DNA of 64,000 bases from WRAU01 sp964277385 (GCA_964277385.1 OZ195520.1:620001-684000), one strand, 5' to 3'; counted from the first letter of the stretch, positions 13,501 through 20,049 are shown. The notes: generated from the letters alone by a model not told the origin. Program-made: numbers and translations.

Positions 13501-15769
13501 CATAATCTATTTCTACTCCTTTGCCATCAATACCTGCAAATCTTTCGTATGAAACAACATTACCTGCTGATGAGCTAATATCCTCTGGACTCATATAAAA
13601 GGTCATACTACCAACACCACTAGCATAAACCGTATCATATTGTTTTGATCCTATAAAAACACCTATATTAATTAGGGTATCTTTTTGACCTGAATATTCT
13701 GCACTACCACTAACAACATCATATACTACACTTGTATTAGCAACTAAAGAAAAATCTATCGTATTTCTTCCTTGTTTACCATCAAAATAAACATCATAAT
13801 TTTTATGATCAGATGCTAAATAGTAATCATTACCCTCTGAACCTCGAATTGTCGTAAATATATTTTTATTATTAGATCCATTGCCAGACGAAAAATAAAT
13901 CTTTTGTGTTTTATCAAAATCTGTATCCTTTTCTGGGTTTGTTCTTAGCAAAACCGAAGAAATATACGCTCCATTTTCTTCACTGAAATCTATAAGAGAC
14001 GCTAATCCTAAATTTAATATATTACCACTTTGACCATTCGTTGTATCATTACTACCCGCAAATATTTGAAAACCATAGAAACCTTTTGTACTATTAATTG
14101 TAATTTCATTATTAATCTGCGAAAATTGTTGCTCATCGCTTTCTAAATACAACAAATCAAAATTCTTAAATTCTGAATATGAATTATCTTCTACATTTTT
14201 AGAATTTTTTGCATTATTATTTACTTTTACATAACCATTATCTAACGCTATATGTACATCTCTATTAAAATTGTATGATCCTGTTGTTTTATCTACATAT
14301 GCTCCATAATTAAATTTTAAAGTATCTGTACCTGTTATTGTTGGATTATCAATACTATTCATTGTGGCTTTGGCATCAACTCTGTCATTACCAAATTTAT
14401 ACTCATACTCACTACTACCTTCTCCCATATATACGGTATCATTTCCATCACCGCCAATAAATATATTATTACCCTGCAAAAGGTCATAAATATGGCTAGT
14501 TACTCCTCCTACTATATAGTCATCATAATTACTGGTTCTAACAATTAGTGGATCAAACAAGGTTGAAAAAGTAAAAGTATTATACATTGAAAAGTTATTA
14601 ATATCTTCATCACCATGAACTTCTCTAAAATCAAAAGTGAAAGTTGATTTACCATTTACCATTTGTTGATATTTTGGATTAAATCCTGTAACTTCAATTT
14701 GACATTCCTGCATAATTTGTTTCAAGCCTATTGGATTACCATAGGCATCTATAGCATTTGCTTCATTATAAACAAAATATATGTCCATAGCATTAGATTG
14801 AGATCTAGAAATTATCTGAAAAGCATTATTACCTAATGGTTGCACTTCAGTTGTAGGTGTAGAAATAAATTTAATACCTTCGGGCACATCTCTTATAATA
14901 ATATTATCAAAAAAAGTAGCTGAATCTAAAAATTTTAGATTTATTCCTCTTTGAATCTGTTTGCCATTATAGGCTTCATAGTGTATAGATCCTGCAGAAG
15001 AAGAATAATCTAAAAGCTCTGGACTATACATATAACTAGAGTAATCATTACCTTGCATCTTACCACCACCAGCTAATGCTTTTATAATAGAGGTATCACC
15101 TTCTGATGAGGTTACAACACTAGTTCCATAAAGCGGTGAAATTTGAGGATTAGAATTTCTAACCACAACAGGTTTGTTTCCTACTTCTTCTTGATTTAGT
15201 ATAGTTCTTCCTGCATAGGTATAAACCACTAAAATATCATTTTTATCTATACCTTCTGGATAAAGGGTTAGTACATCGTAAGAATTAGAAAATACATCTG
15301 ATGATAATATAGGGCTTTGTTCCTCAACTTGTATCATACCGATTAATTCTTTTTGGTCATGTTGTTCTTCAGATAACATTTCTTCACCAGAGGCTAAAAA
15401 ATCTCCCCCATTTTTAGTAGCTTTTGCGGTAGATACTGTTCTATTAATAACAAGAAGATCAGTATTATCAGAAGAAGAAAATGCCTTAGCATCATCAAGA
15501 AAATCATTATAACCATATCTTTGCGAAAGAGAATCTACAATAATCGGTATTTGTTTTTGCATAAACATAATTGAATAATTAGCAATTGTGACAGTTCCAC
15601 CTGAAATTGTTGTAATAACCAAATCTCCATTTACTAACTCTTTTTTTAAAAAAGCTAAATCAAAATCTAAGTTTATTACATCCTCTGGATGAGCATAAAT
15701 AACTATATTACCTTTGTTGGGATCCCCAACTTGGACAGAATTATCACTATACACTACTGACTTATTCAC
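4580..15769 (-). CDS. Giant RTX-like calcium-binding repeat protein (surface or secreted adhesin-like)
   Basis: 3729 residues in one uninterrupted frame, starting with GTG at 15769 behind AAGAGG. There is no N-terminal signal peptide. The first 100 residues (GNIVIYAHPEDVINLDF, GGTVTIANYSIM) resemble the N-terminal retention region of large type I-secreted adhesins. From about residue 430 to 2300 come dozens of degenerate modules of the form GTxxDDxFxI..IDGxGGxNTIDYS, with RTX nonapeptides such as GGDGNDTVY, GGNGDDVFI, GNKGNDTLN and GGSGNDYFY. The last 290 residues are Asp/Glu/Ser-rich. Export by a type I secretion system is likely for the family, but no transporter is nearby. All its Trp codons are TGG. 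Confidence 0.75.
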   Translation of the reverse strand: MNKSVVYSDNSVQVGDPNKGNIVIYAHPEDVINLDFDLAFLKKELVNGDLVITTISGGTVTIANYSIMFMQKQIPIIVDSLSQRYGYNDFLDDAKAFSSSDNTDLLVINRTVSTAKATKNGGDFLASGEEMLSEEQHDQKELIGMIQVEEQSPILSSDVFSNSYDVLTLYPEGIDKNDILVVYTYAGRTILNQEEVGNKPVVVRNSNPQISPLYGTSVVTSSEGDTSIIKALAGGGKMQGNDYSSYMYSPELLDYSSSAGSIHYEAYNGKQIQRGINLKFLDSATFFDNIIIRDVPEGIKFISTPTTEVQPLGNNAFQIISRSQSNAMDIYFVYNEANAIDAYGNPIGLKQIMQECQIEVTGFNPKYQQMVNGKSTFTFDFREVHGDEDINNFSMYNTFTFSTLFDPLIVRTSNYDDYIVGGVTSHIYDLLQGNNIFIGGDGNDTVYMGEGSSEYEYKFGNDRVDAKATMNSIDNPTITGTDTLKFNYGAYVDKTTGSYNFNRDVHIALDNGYVKVNNNAKNSKNVEDNSYSEFKNFDLLYLESDEQQFSQINNEITINSTKGFYGFQIFAGSNDTTNGQSGNILNLGLASLIDFSEENGAYISSVLLRTNPEKDTDFDKTQKIYFSSGNGSNNKNIFTTIRGSEGNDYYLASDHKNYDVYFDGKQGRNTIDFSLVANTSVVYDVVSGSAEYSGQKDTLINIGVFIGSKQYDTVYASGVGSMTFYMSPEDISSSAGNVVSYERFAGIDGKGVEIDYVVGKDSGGFIQVDKYGRGKDVIYGSPEIKASQANDIFYLSMSNNYSINGIAGKNTMDYSKDISSTGIIVNVKNVGTNSDASGSINKASYVDNFVYIQSIIGTNQNDTFLISGDQRSSMHYDGRGGYNTIDYSDIKDGIRINYNISKEELTKVYISTNERIKDDVIGFSSLIGTKEDDMFIAEDNAWQTASNVIYDGNVSKYNPSKEITLNSYNELENAGNVLYLNYEIKESLNLSILSSKFINFDTLRLGDFNNEISYSDTNFKVFWGSTNKNVKTVFNASVSASQVDFSINGNKAEVGTLTLYNFDILKASDFGSVFKVKVGSDRSKDYEYSFIGGQSVLDTLDYTGSQVDLRFDLGKTGAYDQGSVTKEYKNSNNKDYFTNIDRFTGGNGDDVFILNPYKTSYYIDGGAGNNNTISYENYLSPVTQADIDYTMFTNIQAFRLTNFDDVWFINSEARGETKVDGGGGFDKVLIGADVKELKYTISDKVVLNITSPTSSEHHLKQFEVLNGTNAGSNPTSSDKVIMETSDNKSILKNSYTNDGYFYFILNNGDLDYSKLDKGVTVEIFSEKTVAPGVRSSLLIDKQEGNADYYLGVKNIKLTNFDDTIRLDLSDPEVFENLKIDAGGGKNTIDYSSSSFGVKFDAVAETLDGKAFSIKNWSVLKAGDGDNLFILDPSKSKDLEIISGFGTSTIDFSKFSADLVFNFESSQGELFSVTQGTTNIVKASGVSNIKGGSGNDYFYGISLGSYNIDGQGGTNTLDYSKSTDVLGFSFELKNEEDSFISKGSSNNIDRFSNIDKIIGTNRDDYFTISSENKVKYIDAGGGRNELLVEAVVGSNQGFNFDLDKKELSGGGFSGIIKIDNFSVLNGSVNDDIFTFSSDEVLKQRGEIIGGDGNNTLNAKIRDSNGNNVGLYIDLSSGIFYRNNKGTAVRDEYLNVSKVTNINLGDGDDILLFSGELTSSNYKVDLGGGNNLISFEKVNYSLSGTFDEMLNQVTNGATLNVKGNYGLKLTMFSDTLKIKEGEKAVLVDGAGGVNTVDYSDVSSKLYMSLLSANNNELEVSRQEASGTKTDKLYSFSKFILGKGDDYIEAGGSSATEIDGNSGTNTISYEKLETGLIANLEAGTVFKTEYKTVDRIRNFQIFKGSLGNDIVYASKNVKEIWGNKGNDTLNLSKLSDSRISFSSLNDSEIKVTHNDGSFNIKKEGGSVKDTSYKRVVFGNNQTANIELSSIDNREYVYSSGSINYRAMSQYGINVNYEKQTVSYKGSGPNTNSDRFLSSNTVVYGTNNGDVYNGLNSSSNTVIEAGTGDDRVSFDASTTAINVNIDATGNIDTGYVKINKGTQGNLTIGGTRFDDTFYITDLRVLNVNRGIDGGIGSNILNFSKLTAGLDGYVIGGSDYNYKLVNMNRYVLTKYNDSVIWVVVKDKEKLPTVIDFNGGTNNKLTLRLNEIASDDLSLLYDISATNNNASITMNSATFSHATSFLNIQQLKMESNKNIASFKAVFNGFDYTGVTDIFTDQIQFGSNFIKDTTFEYKNYILDRFDTSTIVGGVNNLIFSGSRNNAVMKLHIQDSSKQNSNVNITIADAVNITTDIPNRPIARTINYTDGVLSVNTSQTNTQTFKLSKVTQSTITMQDVSLLVVTSNVTMSMFKEIILGSNNPDRYDNYNVDFMGYKGQHGNLTTGEDWVFTDKKLTGIFANKFTITQQNSATNPAHIRLTGTNDTLRVYQNREDFKTAGQGTIGYIDGGAGTNTLLMMGKNEGDFISYIGTSGMSLDSIVITKGKLAAIDAGKNTTPNASDPNSEFFRYDNFQIIDLRGVGVNKNMNNDTIINIVLNSETMFTTVYAPKAKKAVPMVDNMQRTILNAAGYDASGGTPTGGFDTGGIYNVSFEYDEDNPGKMNRMMQVEARFENKLFDIHNVQSIYGKKGQQDIVKFSYLNTEQFYDLSAQLTEGRSMLHFSSNKNNIIYRKQVLYIDLDFTRDETTNSPNNTAAARPESEWDIIDFSSWDVKDGSRGYSMAMGALVGDYATLDYSGIHMFGVGEYNDTNSQDSSSLMVLVKATGSQKFILPQTSIYFGKVNYWIVGFRDTIFEFPNARAPEYSATFDSYTSYLPILVKVLAGSNGESQSGREYRFINFTTIFFDILGDHKVNDISIGGTDSYGNSGLFVSNKVHLYMTQHSSFNGSMTEKPTAATRYNEYTADNGATQNDNRSINTKVNFRGVAQGSYYFSWGAWQDREHQSTEFVSTDKNNKGIASNEYKNFMQDRYTGVGIVFTGDAERAKVGTTDGYSSSVFYRVQNPNFLTLTNSNDTFALGKIYSSSTGPIGPMAQANKKTFLREVRGGGGFNTLLIDSFSADTKTSAGTNQSGKAQGAQGHAKEKKAAGSYEAYNQDWYLRGDTENGHIERVYKIDETFKTDMRFLSVIDDNYGQIVKLGLKAAYDRDTRLLPLTMPVLPNNDVTQSNLAYAFSNASYYDFRKIEVDDYSLDPQNLKIGGYYTGVQDDAIVISAGQSTTGGASYREINLGGRYFKDQTTPTSMESQLIMHQTNGKQNAYKTRIQFINSRDDRVDSNVIVADGYNSNASNYTNYYSYKNWDKLEIAERLNGDSNQAYIVFNTDFSFDKMHGKTFKIATLDYSRSSYVYIFYQTQKYNYNVEELSNIGGEILHKISEKGTDKFFIVHYSLDSAKSTIKYEATDLEMVSAPGFLSQEEIYNLEKYGNLEGVDESSDPFLDSSNYNSESEAGVFSGKQNSEDNFDYSKIYGDGSDGIAVFGMGSNKSKSSQSGDQNYSKSENDHQTQTNSSDTDDDYLLAFKDQNVEYDDLDYENLDKPKEEEYDYRKQEQIKEDTEEENKENEDDKLEDEDEDNFEIQNNSENISFEILIENKEELNINELFNIAEDLLSENIELSTSLNEMVETVSLIEEESINDTNSYDELDSMSFALDSMFSIEDSIGHSEVNADSNSKNKNTNNFSNN

Positions 15770-15928
15770 TTAAATACCTCTTAAGAATTATTATTATTGT
15801 TATATATAAAAAAGCTTTACTTACTCTAAGGTATATGATATAAAAAACTAAAATTCTATAATTTTATATAATATTGATATTATATTGTTCATTAAAATAA
15901 TAGTTTGAGTAATAATAATATTGTTTAT

Positions 15929-16045
15929 TGTAGTGGGACAGATTAAGTGGGAATTTAGGACATAAATAGTGGGAAAGATTTTTGACTTTTAGATTATTTT
16001 ATTTGTCAAGTTTAAAATTTTAGAGATGATATTTTTAGTATTATC
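15929..16045 (+). repeat. Mu-like element tail end (T-end), copy 1
   Basis: Starts with TGTAGTGGGACAG and carries two copies of the end motif (GGGACAGATTAAGTGGGAA, then GGACATAAATAGTGGGAA). It is the same family as the P1 tail end at 25953, followed by the conserved AT-rich TTTGTCAAGTTTAAA block and a hairpin. It marks the late-gene end of a prophage whose only remaining gene is the broken methylase next to it. Confidence 0.75.
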
Positions 16046-16052
16046 TCTTTTT
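16022..16052 (+). terminator. Hairpin terminator inside T-end copy 1
   Basis: AGAGATGAT pairs with ATTATCTCT around a short AT loop, followed by TTTTTAC on the + strand. The P1 tail end has a sequence-diverged hairpin at the same place, so it likely insulates the prophage from incoming host transcription. Confidence 0.55.
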
Positions 16053-16067
16053 ACTATTATATTTATT

Positions 16068-16543
16068 TTAGCTTGCTAATCTATGTTTAGATATCTCATA
16101 GTATTCTTCTAATAACTAAAAGCCTATAAACTTTCTATTATGATTATTACAAGCTATTCCTGTTTTGACTGACCCCATAAATGGATCTAGTACTATTTGA
16201 TTTTCATTTGTTGTCATCTCTAGCAATCTTTCCATTATTTGTATTGGTTTTACTGTTGGGTGCTTGATATTGAATTCATCTTTATTTTAGTCTTGATGAT
16301 TATGTGGTCTGCAACCCCATAAAGTAGTTAATTTCTTTTGGTTAAAAAGATAAGCATGTCTTGGTATACGATATTTAGGTATTTTGTAAATATCATCATT
16401 TACTTTGCTTTTATCTTTGGTTATTTGGTATGAAGTATCATTAGCAACCACTCTCAATTCTTCTATATTATCACTTTCTTTTAATAACTTTTTTATCTCT
16501 GACATCGCTCTTAGTATTGTGTCTTTAGTTGTATGTCTATTAT
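16068..16543 (-). pseudogene. Truncated DNA methylase, C-terminal part
   Basis: C-terminal half of the same Mu-like phage adenine/cytosine-N4 methylase found at 21298 and 26079. The match runs from ILRAMSEIKKLLKES to the end. It is broken by a TAA where the other copies have Gly-Tyr before NKEEF and by a TAG before LLEEYY. The SAM-binding motif is mutated (GSVKTG instead of GSGTTG). Its 5' half is removed where an element early end begins at 16544. Confidence 0.85.
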
Positions 16544-16740
16544 TGTAATGAGACAAGATATACTGGGAATAAGTAACTACTATACAATACAAAAATAACT
16601 TCAAAAAACCCCGAATAACTAAGAAAAACTCCGAAAATATAATGTCTATTCCCGTTTAATATGTCCTTAAATTAAAATTTGTGTAAAATCTAAGTAAATA
16701 GGCACTTTCAAGCAAAGTGCCTATTTGTTTGTGAAAAATT
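16544..16740 (+). repeat. Mu-like element early end (E-end), graveyard copy
   Basis: Starts TGTAATGAGACAAG inside the methylase gene. It contains dispersed end motifs (GAGACAAGATATACTGGGAA, and TTCCCGTTTAATATGTCC in inverse orientation) and ends with a strong hairpin AGGCACTT...AAGTGCC. It is collinear with the E-ends at 60866 and 62752. The early genes of this element (com-like, repressor, Ner, A) follow inward. Confidence 0.75.
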
Positions 16741-16872
16741 AAATACGCAAATTATAAAAATAGTGAGCAATGTAAATATATGCTAAATGTATTGTATTAT
16801 AAGGCTTTAAACACATTTTAAAAATTATCTAAAAAAAGGAAGTAAATACGCACTATTTAATAGTGATTCTCT

Positions 16873-16908
16873 AAAAATGGTCTCAATGTTACTTTTAACA
16901 AAGAGACC
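16873..16908 (-). terminator. Terminator after com-like ORF (graveyard copy)
   Basis: GGTCTC...GAGACC hairpin downstream of the com-like frame on the - strand, with a T-rich tract beyond it. A copy of the same sequence lies at 60502-60538 behind the P2 copy. Confidence 0.6.
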
Positions 16909-16918
16909 AATCCATATA

Positions 16919-17087
16919 TTATTGCGGTTTATTTTTTATAATTAATTGTTGCTTAATATTAGGTATTAACAAGTAAGATTTGCATCTATTACATCTAATT
17001 TTAATATCAAGATATAAATTGCTTTTATTAGCTTCAAACAGTTTCTTGTTACATGTATAGCATCTGATATCGATATATTTTTTTCAT
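16919..17087 (-). pseudogene. Com-like zinc-finger ORF, out of frame with its start
   Basis: Behind a strong AAGGAG Shine-Dalgarno, ATG 17087 opens onto a run of seven A. One base out of that frame runs a 55-codon sequence with CYTCNKKLF and RCNRCKSYL, the two CxxC knuckles of the Mu Com family, which activates translation of phage mom genes. Six A would restore the frame. The P2 copy at 60325 has the same seven A. Confidence 0.6.
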
Positions 17088-17172
17088 AATTAGAATCTCC
17101 TTATAATTATGTATTAATTTAAGAGTATTTATTATACTCATAAATACAATAGCACAATTATGTGTTGATTGA

Positions 17173-17607
17173 TTATTTTTTCCAAGTATTTAAAGTAGGT
17201 CTTAATAACTCAAATATTTCTTTAGTTTTAAGAGTATTATTTAATCTTTTTAAATTAATCACATTTTCATATACAGCTAGATATTGTTTACCACCAACTT
17301 TAACATTAATCTCTTTTGCAAAATTATTGGTTAGCTTTACTACTTCATCAAATATATCATAATCTATTGAGGTGCTTGTAATTCCTTCAGGTTCTCCACT
17401 AATCAAATAGTCTATAGTAATTCCCATTGATTCGCATATTCTATGTATCTTAAAAAGGTCAGGAAGTGATTCTCCTCTACACCAACGACTAACATTAGCT
17501 GTTAACTCATCAAAAAACTCTGCAAAATCTTTTTGAGTTTTGAAATGTTTATCAATATTTTTTTTTAGGTTACTACCAAAGTTTTTAATAAACTGCTTTT
17601 TATCCAT
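17173..17607 (-). CDS. Phage repressor, XRE-type HTH (graveyard copy)
   Basis: 144 residues. Residues 10-75 form a lambda-repressor-like HTH (KTQKDFAEFFDELTANVSRW), and the C-terminal half is of the short Mu-like repressor type. From EPEGITSTSI onward it is identical to the P2 repressor at 59805, also at DNA level, while the HTH half differs, especially in the recognition helix. It is divergent from the Ner gene at 17753 across a 145-bp operator region, as in Mu c/ner. It likely still makes protein even though the prophage around it is wrecked, and might give immunity. Confidence 0.78.
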   Translation of the reverse strand: MDKKQFIKNFGSNLKKNIDKHFKTQKDFAEFFDELTANVSRWCRGESLPDLFKIHRICESMGITIDYLISGEPEGITSTSIDYDIFDEVVKLTNNFAKEINVKVGGKQYLAVYENVINLKRLNNTLKTKEIFELLRPTLNTWKK

Positions 17608-17752
17608 TGAAAATCCTAGTTAAAACATTAAATATCTTTTTATGTAATAATTATTTGACAATTACTTAGAAAGTGATTATTATTAATTTATAAGTAATAA
17701 ATAATATTTTATTTATAAGTACAAAGATAGCATAAGTAAGGATTTTTTAATA
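17608..17752. promoter_or_regulatory. Operator/promoter region between repressor and ner (graveyard copy)
   Basis: AT-rich divergent intergenic region with inverted half sites: AATTACTT-aga-AAGTGATT at 17660-17678, and ATAAGTAAT...ATTTATAAGTAC at about 17690-17721. The half sites (AAGTGAT, AAGTAAT) differ from those of the P2 operator (AAGTTAT), parallel to the divergent recognition helices of the two repressors. Confidence 0.5.
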
Positions 17753-18028
17753 ATGAAAATACACGAGATTAAATATCTTCTTGGTAAGAAAGGTCTTAAA
17801 TTTGTGGAGGTAGATAAACAATTTGGATTAAGAGAAGGAGTAACTAGATTTGCATTATCTCAGCCACACAGAGCAGGAGAAGAAGCTTTATCTAAAGCGT
17901 TAGGAATTCCTTTAAAAGAATTATTCCCAAATATATATGATGATAAAGGAAAAAGATTAATACCACAACCAGCGAAAAACTATACATTTAAAAAAATTAA
18001 TGAGGATTTGGTAAACGGTAATGCTTAA
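17753..18028 (+). CDS. ner: Ner/Nlp-type winged-helix DNA-binding protein (graveyard copy)
   Basis: 91 residues of the Ner family: MKIHEIKYLLGKKGLKFVEVD, then LREGVTRFALSQPHRAGEEA and LGIPLKELFPNIYDD. Ner turns down early and repressor promoters in Mu-like phages. The stop codon overlaps the start of the transposase remnant (ATGCTTAA), the same coupling as at 59386. It is intact, although the transposase behind it is not. Confidence 0.82.
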   Translation: MKIHEIKYLLGKKGLKFVEVDKQFGLREGVTRFALSQPHRAGEEALSKALGIPLKELFPNIYDDKGKRLIPQPAKNYTFKKINEDLVNGNA

Positions 18029-18790
18029 AGAGTATTTTACAGTATCAGAGATCAAAGTCAGAGATCAAAGAACTTAAAATAGTTGGATATAGTACTCCCG
18101 ATAGAATACATGCTCTAGCTACATCTGAGAACTGGCTATTTCGTACTTACAAAACAACTAAGAAGGACGGTAGAGAATACCACATAAGTAATTTTCCAAG
18201 TGCAGTGAGAGAGAAAATAGTAGGTAAATTGTTAGAAAGAGCAAGAAAAGAAGCAAGAGATAACGGAAGAAATGTAGAAGTAGTAGAACGTAGCTTAAGA
18301 ATAGCATATAGCCGACTAGAGATTGTACTTTTTATAAGAAAGAACAAAGTAAAAGTAGAAAGATTTTGTAGATCATATAATATATCGAGAGTTTGTAAAC
18401 AAAGAGGTATCAGAAGTGTGTTATGAAAGTGTACCAAGTATAAGCAAAACGAGAGTTTACTATTGGATAAAAGCTTATGATAAGTTCGGTTTAGAAGGCA
18501 TTAAGTGGAAAGCAGATGAAAGAAGACTAGGGAAAGGCGACTTTGCACAAGTAAATCTTCAAACTAAAAAAGGAGAGGTTACAAGTGTTAGGGATTTAAT
18601 CATTGGAGCTCATCTAAACGCACCACATTATAAAGCTAAGATGCTTTATAAACAACTTATTCAATTAGCTAAAAGAGTTGATGTAGCAGTACCAAGTTAT
18701 AGAACAGTATGTAGGCAAGCTAAAATAAATATAATAGTAAAAAGAGATGATACTAAAAATATTATTTCGCTTATGCTCAATAGCACTAAG
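18021..18790 (+). pseudogene. Mu-type transposase A, N-terminal remnant with frameshifts
   Basis: Starts MLKEYFTVSE as in the P2 copy, then a short duplication (AGATCAAAG twice at 18048-18080) shifts the frame. A second shift lies near 18400. The pieces MREKIVGKLLERARKEARDN, SLRIAYSRLEIVLFIRKNKV and SISKTRVYYWIKAYDKFGLE align with residues 60-230 of the P2 fragment. This corresponds to the Mu transposase DNA-binding domains. The catalytic core is absent because an element tail end follows. Confidence 0.85.
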
Positions 18791-18832
18791 CTTGCAACTT
18801 CGTGGAGAATAAAATTTTGCGGTGTCATCTCT

Positions 18833-18925
18833 AAAACTTTAAGCTTGACAAACAAAATAATCTAAAATTCAAAAATCATTCCCGCTATTTCTGTCTCAAA
18901 TTCCCGTTTAATCTGTCCCGCTACA
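18833..18925 (-). repeat. Mu-like element tail end (T-end), copy 2
   Basis: Read on the - strand, starts TGTAGCGGGACAG at 18925 with end motif GGGACAGATTAAACGGGAA, then GAGACAGAAATAGCGGGAA, then the TTTTGTTTGTCAAGCTTAAA block. It is almost identical to the P1 tail end at 25953. Both are flanked outward by CAAATAG. Confidence 0.8.
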
Positions 18926-19072
18926 CAAATAGTAGATTAGAAGGATTTATACCTAAATTGCCGTTAGGAGAAGAAAAGCAGAAATTGAATTTATTGTTAG
19001 AACCACTAGCAGGAAAGAGAACGATAGTTAAGAAGGGAATAAGAGTAGAGAACAGAAATTACTTTAAAATTA
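18926..19072 (+). pseudogene. Fragment of Mu-type transposase A, C-terminal region
   Basis: An open piece reading LPLGEEKQKLNLLLEPLAG followed by TIVKKGIRVENRNYF. It matches the segment just after the integrase core of the P1 transposase (ALSILMSPRSGDGIRSVTK...GIAVEGGKYW). It is sandwiched between element ends and has no start of its own. Confidence 0.65.
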
Positions 19073-19098
19073 TTCCCGTTATAAACTGTCTCTTTACA
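19072..19098 (-). repeat. Short element early end (E-end)
   Basis: On the - strand, TGTAAAGAGACAGTTTATAA plus the motif's CGGGAAT, about 27 bp only. It is the same outermost sequence as at 60866 and 62752 but cut off at once by transposase sequence. Confidence 0.65.
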
Positions 19099-19118
19099 CC
19101 TTCATCTTCTATTGTTGA

Positions 19119-19209
19119 AACTTTAAACTTGACAAATAAAATAATCTAAAATTCAAAAATCTTTCCCACTATTTATGTCCTAAATTCCCACTTAATCTGC
19201 CCCACTACA
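19119..19209 (-). repeat. Mu-like element tail end (T-end), copy 3
   Basis: On the - strand, starts TGTAGTGGGGCAG at 19209 with GGACATAAATAGTGGGAAAG and the TTATTTGTCAAGTTTAAAG block. It is closest to copy 1 at 15929, so the 15929-19209 graveyard is bounded by two inverted tail ends. Confidence 0.75.
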
Positions 19210-19310
19210 ATAATTATCAAAAATATTATTGACTAAAAAAAATAATTATGGTATGTTTCTTAGGTTGTTTGTGAGTAAATTATAGATTTTTATAAGCAGG
19301 CGTTTTTTGT

Positions 19311-19395
19311 GCGGATATGGTGGAATTGGTAGACACGCTGGATTTAGGTTCCAGTGCTGAGAGGCATGGGAGTTCGAGTCTCTTTATCCGCACCA
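19311..19395 (+). tRNA. tRNA-Leu (anticodon TAG)
   Basis: 85 nt with the CCA encoded. The acceptor stem GCGGATA pairs with TATCCGC. The anticodon stem CTGGA/TCCAG encloses the loop TTTAGGT, giving anticodon TAG. The long class II variable arm (TGCTGAGAGGCATGG) and the T-arm GTTCGAGTC are present. It decodes CUN codons. Confidence 0.95.
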
Positions 19396-19405
19396 TTATT
19401 ATTTT

Positions 19406-19483
19406 TTAAGTTTGCAAATTCTTGGTTGTTTCTTCTGTTGGTAAGCTTTCAAATTCTCTTAATACAATTTCAAGTACTGACAT
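19406..19483 (-). pseudogene. Fragment of phage baseplate gene I
   Basis: A 25-residue frame MSVLEIVLREFESLPTEETT that matches the N-terminal GLEEVLREFESLPVDV of the P1 gpI homologue at 34603 for about a dozen residues, then ends. It lies directly between the tRNA-Leu 3' end and an element-end sequence at 19513. Confidence 0.4.
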
Positions 19484-19512
19484 CAAAGGAGTTTAATAAC
19501 TTTTAGGAAGTA

Positions 19513-19570
19513 TGTAGCGGGACAAATTTAATGGCAAATATGAACAGATTAAATGGCACAAATCTTTTAG
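19513..19570 (+). repeat. Variant element end (ATGGCA type), copy 1
   Basis: TGTAGCGGGACAAATTTAAT at its start, then two TTAATGGCA/TTAAATGGCA motifs. It follows the same plan as the P1 tail ends, but CGGGAA is replaced by ATGGCA, implying a transposase with diverged site recognition. Confidence 0.55.
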
Positions 19571-19720
19571 AATAGATTAAAAATAGTTGTCAAGTCTTTA
19601 TTTTTAAGTTTTAAAACAATATTGATATAACGAGACAAATTAAAACAGGGAAAAAATAGATATAGTGAGTATATAATTTAATCTCAATTTATATTGTTTT
19701 TTAAATGAAAATTTTTCAAC

Positions 19721-19753
19721 AGGAATAGATTTTAACTTCTATTCCTATTTTTT
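19721..19753 (+). terminator. Rho-independent terminator
   Basis: AGGAATAG pairs with CTATTCCT around a 10-nt loop and is followed by ATTTTTTT. No gene directly upstream on the + strand survives. Confidence 0.6.
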
Positions 19754-19846
19754 TATCAATTTTTGATTTTTTATAATAAATAATTAACTTATATATCTCT
19801 ACCATATTCTTTATTATAAGTATGTTCGTTCTTTTTTTGTAGAAGT

Positions 19847-19900
19847 TGTAGCGGGACAGATTAAATGGCAAAATTGGACAAATTAAATGGCATACTTACT
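19847..19900 (+). repeat. Variant element end (ATGGCA type), copy 2; possible tail end of P3
   Basis: TGTAGCGGGACAGATTAAAT then ATGGCAAAATTGGACAAATT and a second ATGGCA. Orientation and position make it the best candidate for the outer end of remnant P3, whose methylase gene lies inward. Confidence 0.5.
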
Positions 19901-20039
19901 AAGCATAATTATATTTTAGTTTGTCAAGTTCTTCTTTTAATTTCTTCCATTTAAACTTCTTTATACTAAATTTATCATCTAATATAATCAAATATAAATT
20001 TTCATTGATCTCTTCATAATATTCATAATGATATCCTAA
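19899..20039 (-). pseudogene. Start-less 46-codon C-terminal ORF fragment
   Basis: Open from a TAG at 20042 to a TAG at 19899, with no start codon. It reads GYHYEYYEEINENLYLIILD followed by a Lys-rich end. It is unrecognised, but strongly amphipathic and protein-like. It is probably the 3' end of a gene cut by rearrangement next to the variant element end. Confidence 0.3.
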
Positions 20040-20049
20040 CTAATTTATA

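Noticed and set aside
19311..19395. tRNA-Leu as integration site of the prophages
   Set aside because: These are Mu-type elements with TGT...ACA ends inserted by a DDE transposase; no integrase and no duplicated tRNA 3' end was seen.
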